DNA of 44,738 bases from Clostridia bacterium (GTDB lineage Bacteria; Bacillota; Clostridia; Oscillospirales; CAG-272): the NCBI GenBank assembly GCA_028720145.1, contig JAQYLJ010000013.1:1-44738 (forward strand). The letters run 5' to 3'. The notes under the pieces were generated by a model. The model was not told the origin of the DNA, ran no database searches, and worked only from the letters and a program-made list of their open reading frames with translations. Positions 42,371 through 44,738 of the stretch are shown in pieces; position 1 is the first letter of the stretch; the number at the start of each line of letters is the position of its first letter. A program made the translations under genes and the position numbers.

Positions 42371-42408
42371 AAAAAAAGAAAGCGAAACCCTTTCGGATTT
42401 CGCTTTCA
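42371..42408 (-). terminator. Terminator of the hydrogenase operon
   Basis: Minus strand: GAAAGCGAAA ... TTTCGCTTTC stem (10 bp) followed by TTTTTTTG, 18 nt after the hydA stop. Confidence 0.9.
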
Positions 42409-42425
42409 AAAGATGCGTCAAGAGA

Positions 42426-44159
42426 TTAACGGCCGCGTTTGACATACCCGGTGTGCAGAATCTCATGTGCGAGATGACTGCCGTACTGACCGAGAAATTC
42501 ATCATAGACCATCTTCACGGCAGAGTTCTCATGCGAGGTTCTGACCGCAGACGCTTCGTCGGCGCGATAGAGGATGCCGGCGCGGACGGCGCGGACATCA
42601 ATGTTGTTCCGAACCGACGCGGGGACGATCGGCTGACCGCCGCCGTTGACACACCCGCCGGGGCACGCCATGATCTCGATGAATTGCAGATCGACTTCGC
42701 CGTTCTGTACTTTCTTCAAGAGGGTGTTCGCGTTCTTAGTTCCGCTAGCGACCGCCACATTGATGGTGATATCGCCAATCTTATAGGACGCGGACTTGAT
42801 GCCCTCGACCCCGCGGATGGGTGCGACATCGAGTTTCTCAAACGGGACCCCGCCGACAAGTTCCGCCGCGGTACGGAGCGCCGCTTCCATCACACCGCCG
42901 GTCGCGCCGAAGATGATGCCGGCGCCGGTACCCTTTCCGATCGGGTCGTCAAAGGCTTCGTCGGGGAGTGCGTTATAGTCAAGCCCCGCGACGCTGATCA
43001 TCCGTGCGAGTTCACGCGTGGTGATGGCGATATCGACATCGGGCACCCCTGCGGCAGACTGTTTATCCCGCTTGACCTCGAATTTCTTCGCGGTGCAAGG
43101 AATGCAGGAGACCATCACGATATCTTCGGGATTCAGACCCATCTTCTTTGCAAAATAGGTCTTATAGATGGCGCCGAACATCTGCTGAGGAGACTTACAG
43201 GTCGAGAGGTTGTCAATCATGTCCGGGAAATAGTGCTCGCAGAACTTAATCCATCCGGGCGAGCAGGAGGTAATCATCGGGAGTTTCCCGCCGTTTTGGA
43301 GTCTCTCGACGAGCTCGGTCGCTTCCTCCACGATGGTGAGGTCAGCGGCGAAGTTCATGTCATAGACACCGTCGAAGCCAAGGCGTTTCACCGCCGCGAC
43401 CATTTTCCCTTCGGTGTCGGTGCCGATCGGGTTGCCGAACGCTTCCCCGATGGCGGTACGGACAGACGGAGCGATGCAGATGGCGACATGCTTGGTGGGG
43501 TCTGCGAGAGCGGCGAACACCTTATCGGTATCGTCATGCTCGTAGAGAGCACCCACGGGGCACGCTTCGATACACTGACCGCAGTTGATGCAGGTGGTAT
43601 CGGCGAGGCGGGCACCGAATTCGGTCCCGATTTCGGTATCGAACCCGCGGTTGATAGCAGAAATCGCGCCGATGCCCTGATTCTTACAAGCGCCGACGCA
43701 ACGGCGGCAGAGAATGCACTTGCCGTTATCGCGCGTGATGGAATAGCCGCTGTCATCGATCTCATGCTGATTGACTTTGCCTTCCATCGCATGGCTGTCT
43801 ACGCCGTACTCACGGCAGAGTTTCTGCAGTTCGCAGTTCGTCGAACGCACGCAGGAGAGACAGTTCTTGTCATGCCCCGAGAGGAGCAGTTCGAGGTTCT
43901 GTTTCCGCGCCGCCATGATGGCGGGAGAGTTCGTGGTGATTTCCATCCCCTCATTCACGGGATACACGCAGGAGGTCACCAGACCGCGCGCGCCCTTGAC
44001 TTCCACGAGGCACATACGGCAGGCACCGATCTCGTTGATTCCTTTGAGGTAGCAGAGAGTAGGAATGTCTACACCCGCGATTTTCGCCGCTTCCAATACG
44101 GTCGCGTCTTTCGGAACGGTGTAGGACCGTCCGTTGATAATTACATTTACGGTTTCCAT
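42426..44159 (-). CDS. hydA: [FeFe] hydrogenase catalytic subunit of a multimeric (NAD(P)H-linked/bifurcating) type
   Basis: A 577-aa enzyme making H2 from reduced carriers. Domains in order: a [2Fe-2S] plant-ferredoxin-like domain (LCYLKGINEIGACRMCLVEV...TSCVYP); the His-Cys3 cluster site (HDKNCLSCVRSTNCELQ); two [4Fe-4S] clusters (CILCRRCVGAC, CINCGQCIEACPVGAL); then the H-cluster domain with L1 TSCSPGWIKFCE, L2 IPCTAKKFEV and L3 MACPGGCVNGGGQP. It ends with a small-subunit-like tail (SSHENSAV-type RTSHENSAVKMVYDEFLG, HEILHTGYVKRGR). The start is ATG 44159 after GAGGAGGAAG, 17 nt after hydB. The single Cys in L1 is noted in findings. The HydABC form couples H2 production to NADH and ferredoxin; this is inferred from the neighbour. 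Confidence 0.95.
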   Translation of the reverse strand: METVNVIINGRSYTVPKDATVLEAAKIAGVDIPTLCYLKGINEIGACRMCLVEVKGARGLVTSCVYPVNEGMEITTNSPAIMAARKQNLELLLSGHDKNCLSCVRSTNCELQKLCREYGVDSHAMEGKVNQHEIDDSGYSITRDNGKCILCRRCVGACKNQGIGAISAINRGFDTEIGTEFGARLADTTCINCGQCIEACPVGALYEHDDTDKVFAALADPTKHVAICIAPSVRTAIGEAFGNPIGTDTEGKMVAAVKRLGFDGVYDMNFAADLTIVEEATELVERLQNGGKLPMITSCSPGWIKFCEHYFPDMIDNLSTCKSPQQMFGAIYKTYFAKKMGLNPEDIVMVSCIPCTAKKFEVKRDKQSAAGVPDVDIAITTRELARMISVAGLDYNALPDEAFDDPIGKGTGAGIIFGATGGVMEAALRTAAELVGGVPFEKLDVAPIRGVEGIKSASYKIGDITINVAVASGTKNANTLLKKVQNGEVDLQFIEIMACPGGCVNGGGQPIVPASVRNNIDVRAVRAGILYRADEASAVRTSHENSAVKMVYDEFLGQYGSHLAHEILHTGYVKRGR

Positions 44160-44176
44160 TGTATCTTCCTCCTCTC

Positions 44177-44738
44177 TTACTTCTTGCTGATGGCCTTGAA
44201 CTTACAGCCGGAGATGCAGGCACCGCACTTGACGCACTTCGCGGGGTCGATGACGAGGTACGGGAGTTTCTTCCCTGCTTTGACTTCCCCTGCATCGTTG
44301 ACGCGGATTGCATCGGCGGGGCAGTTTCTCATGCACATTTTGCATCCGATACACTTGTCGGAGTCGATTTCGAGGGTCAAGAGGTTCTTGCAGACACCTG
44401 CGGGGCACTTCTTGTCCACGACATGGGCAATATACTCATCGCGGAAGTAGCGGAGGGTGGAGAGCACCGGGTTCGGCGCTGTCTGTCCGAGACCGCAGAG
44501 CGACGCGGATTTGATATACTTGCAGAGGTTTTCGAGCCGATCGATATCTTCGAGGGTCCCGTTGCCGGAAGTGATCTTATTGAGGATTTCGAGCAGGCGC
44601 ATGGTACCCATACGGCAGGGCGTGCACTTCCCGCAGGATTCATCTACCGTGAACTCCAAGAAGAACTTCGCGATATCGACCATGCAGTTGTCCTCGTCCA
44701 TAACAATCATACCGCCCGAACCCATCATCGAACCTATC
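44177..44738 (-). CDS. hydB: NuoF-like (HydB) subunit of the [FeFe] hydrogenase, C-terminal part
   Basis: The frame enters from the right edge and is open for 186 codons. It reads [25 protein letters not shown], then [20 protein letters not shown] and [18 protein letters not shown], the NuoF signature with the Cys set for one [4Fe-4S] cluster. A C-terminal ferredoxin domain follows ([16 protein letters not shown] and [16 protein letters not shown]). This extra 2x[4Fe-4S] tail is characteristic of HydB/HndC-type subunits, which hold FMN and oxidise NAD(P)H. The NADH/FMN-binding part is outside the window. hydA follows by 17 nt. Confidence 0.94.
   Translation of the reverse strand, partial: IGSMMGSGGMIVMDEDNCMVDIAKFFLEFTVDESCGKCTPCRMGTMRLLEILNKITSGNGTLEDIDRLENLCKYIKSASLCGLGQTAPNPVLSTLRYFRDEYIAHVVDKKCPAGVCKNLLTLEIDSDKCIGCKMCMRNCPADAIRVNDAGEVKAGKKLPYLVIDPAKCVKCGACISGCKFKAISKK

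Noticed and set aside
42453..44450. Open plus-strand frame of 665 codons opposite the hydrogenase genes
   Set aside because: It is antisense to the Fe-S motifs of HydA/HydB, with no SD and no recognisable domain.

Overview
The window looks like chromosomal DNA from an anaerobic, endospore-forming member of the Clostridia, of the Oscillospirales/Ruminococcaceae kind. This is inferred from protein character; I ran no database search. Endospore formation is supported by spoIIID, pdaA, spoVT and the spoIIGA-sigE pair. Strict anaerobiosis is supported by a class III (NrdD/NrdG) ribonucleotide reductase, a multi-cluster [FeFe] hydrogenase with a NuoF-like partner, and acetate kinase. Genes are tightly packed, often with 1-14 nt overlaps. 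Canonical TTGACA/TATAAT-type promoters, nearly all with 17-nt spacers, can be read upstream of many transcription units.

Layout, 1-13.1 kb: the end of an M16-type peptidase gene; a leftward pair (small unknown protein plus DUF3048 lipoprotein); divergent tmcAL and ackA; a rightward unit coaE - M18 aminopeptidase - prfA - sua5/tsaC - parC-like topoisomerase; then rplU - prp - rpmA behind a structured leader, and galE. 13.1-20.8 kb: leftward nrdG-nrdD-trxB under tandem NrdR boxes, with a redoxin domain fused to NrdD; a SpoU/TrmH methyltransferase; rightward spoIIID; a 0.9-kb AT-rich stretch without a convincing gene; leftward lysC. 20.9-31.8 kb: tRNA-Ser(GGA) followed by a cluster of tiny perfect palindromes; an AraC/GyrI regulator; a Cys-rich probable spore protein; a P-loop protein; pgi; a DacF-type carboxypeptidase; a GNAT acetyltransferase; a YesL-like membrane protein; pdaA; rpsU; folD; lgt; spoVT. 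31.9-44.7 kb, all leftward: a GH63-like glycosidase and an orphan solute-binding lipoprotein; the macromolecular-synthesis operon dgt-dnaG-rpoD; hflX-yigZ; rpmE; spoIIGA-sigE; and the end of a hydrogenase operon (hydB partial, hydA).

How the genes fit together: the housekeeping genes cover translation (prfA, L21, L27, S21, L31, TmcAL, Sua5, HflX), replication and transcription initiation (DnaG, RpoD, topoisomerase) and fermentative metabolism (AckA, Pgi, hydrogenase). The sporulation genes span early mother-cell control (SpoIIGA and SigE, then SpoIIID), forespore control (SpoVT) and cortex maturation (PdaA). The most distinctive module is nrdG-nrdD-redoxin/trxB: gene fusion, overlap and a shared NrdR-type promoter suggest a self-contained, NADPH-dependent thiol-reduced anaerobic RNR. 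The most unusual non-coding signals are the palindrome cluster downstream of tRNA-Ser, the AT-rich gene-free stretch before lysC, and inverted repeats overlapping the expression signals of spoVT, dac and the Cys-rich gene.
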